Shown here in pieces: positions 63,624 to 64,000 of a DNA stretch of 64,000 nucleotides. The stretch comes from Allorhizobium undicola ORS 992 = ATCC 700741 (GTDB taxonomy: Bacteria; Pseudomonadota; Alphaproteobacteria; Rhizobiales; Rhizobiaceae). The first letter of the stretch is position 1; the number at the start of each line of letters is the position of its first letter. Both the position numbers and the translations under genes were made by a program. The stretch lies in NCBI RefSeq assembly GCF_000621665.1, contig NZ_JHXQ01000003.1, forward strand, positions 1 through 64,000, written 5' to 3'. The notes beneath the pieces were generated by a model that worked only from the letters and a program-made list of their open reading frames with translations, was not told where the DNA came from and ran no database searches.

Positions 63624-64000
63624 ATGTCGCTCATCAAGAAATTCATGACCGTGGGAGCGGCCACTCTCGGCAGCCGCATTTTCGGCTTCGCGCGCGAAAC
63701 GCTGATGGCGGCAGCGCTGGGCACGGGGCCGATGGCGGATGTTTTCTATGCCGCCTTCCGCTTCCCCAATCTCTTCCGGCGCCTTTTTGCCGAAGGGGCC
63801 TTCAATGCCGCTTTCGTGCCGCTGTTTTCCAAGGAAATCGAGGCGCATGGCATGGATGGGGCCAAGCGCTTCTCGGAGGAGGTCTTCGGGGTTCTGTTTT
63901 CTGTCCTGCTGCTGATCACCATCGTCATGGAGCTTTCCATGCCGCTTCTGGTGCGCTTCATCATCGCGCCGGGCTTTGCCGATGATGCCGACAAGTTCGA
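63624..64000 (+). CDS. murJ: Lipid II flippase MurJ (partial, runs off the window)
   Basis: Starts with ATG one base after the glnD stop codon. The visible part reads MSLIKKFMTVGAATLGSRI, RETLMAAALGTGPMADVFYA, FRFPNLFRRLFAEGAFNAAF and VPLFSKEIEAHG, the N-terminus of the MurJ/MviN family with the conserved RxxFAEGAF stretch. It flips lipid II across the inner membrane. The glnD-murJ pair is conserved in Rhizobiales. About 125 of roughly 520 residues are in the window. Confidence 0.93.
   Translation, partial: MSLIKKFMTVGAATLGSRIFGFARETLMAAALGTGPMADVFYAAFRFPNLFRRLFAEGAFNAAFVPLFSKEIEAHGMDGAKRFSEEVFGVLFSVLLLITIVMELSMPLLVRFIIAPGFADDADKF

Noticed and set aside
60698..63724. 1008-residue open frame on the minus strand
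   Set aside because: Antisense to glnD, which has full domain evidence on the other strand; a codon-bias artefact.

Overview
The window reads as a stretch of the main chromosome of an alphaproteobacterium of the order Hyphomicrobiales (Rhizobiales). The evidence is the high GC content, the many GTG and TTG starts, the block lptC-lptA-lptB-rpoN-hpf-ptsN, ornithine-lipid olsB beside mutS-glnD-murJ, and short palindromic intergenic repeats centred on AACCGGTT. These features fit the Brucellaceae/Phyllobacteriaceae neighbourhood. The genus is not settled from sequence alone: from memory, GlnD looks too divergent to be Brucella sensu stricto. I see no rRNA, tRNA, insertion sequence, prophage or CRISPR array.

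Layout. 1-2.9 kb holds repeat-rich DNA, a DUF1330 protein, an NDUFA9-like reductase and an unlisted 54-residue secreted microprotein. 2.9-3.9 kb is a decayed arsenic operon: arsR, a 57-codon remnant of an ACR3 exporter, and arsC. 4-7.7 kb has guaA, mtnN, a thioesterase and tspO. 7.7-12.8 kb is a four-gene periplasmic locus (imelysin, di-haem oxidoreductase, second imelysin, TAT-exported DUF1513), the least-characterised unit here. 13-19.6 kb has an RsmB-like methyltransferase, an RlpA-like protein, a Rossmann dehydrogenase, queG, a GST, uppP, slyX and a small membrane protein. 19.9-27 kb has recF-moeB-GNAT, a D-2-hydroxyacid dehydrogenase, an SH3 protein, adenosine kinase and a GGDEF-EAL protein.

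27-32.3 kb is ptsN, hpf, rpoN and lptBAC on the minus strand. 32.6-36 kb on the plus strand is ihfB, a LapA-like protein and a tightly overlapped set (two RNA methyltransferases and lspA). Then come a soluble hybrid histidine kinase, coaBC, and dnaK - secreted protein - dnaJ, an unusual heat-shock operon with a good sigma-32-like promoter. 43-51.7 kb has PBP1A, an ElaB/DUF883-like protein, a YbaK deacylase, an M20 peptidase, a 54-bp minisatellite, an HWE kinase, a MITE-like element, cysK and dut. 51.8-64 kb has prfC, otsBA, thiD, olsB, mutS, glnD and the start of murJ.

Most of the DNA is ordinary core genome. The points worth a second look are the imelysin/di-haem locus, the secreted gene inside dnaK-dnaJ, the broken ars operon, the hidden microprotein, and the families of small repeats. 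One repeat family has a two-module structure with stems that vary between copies but remain paired.
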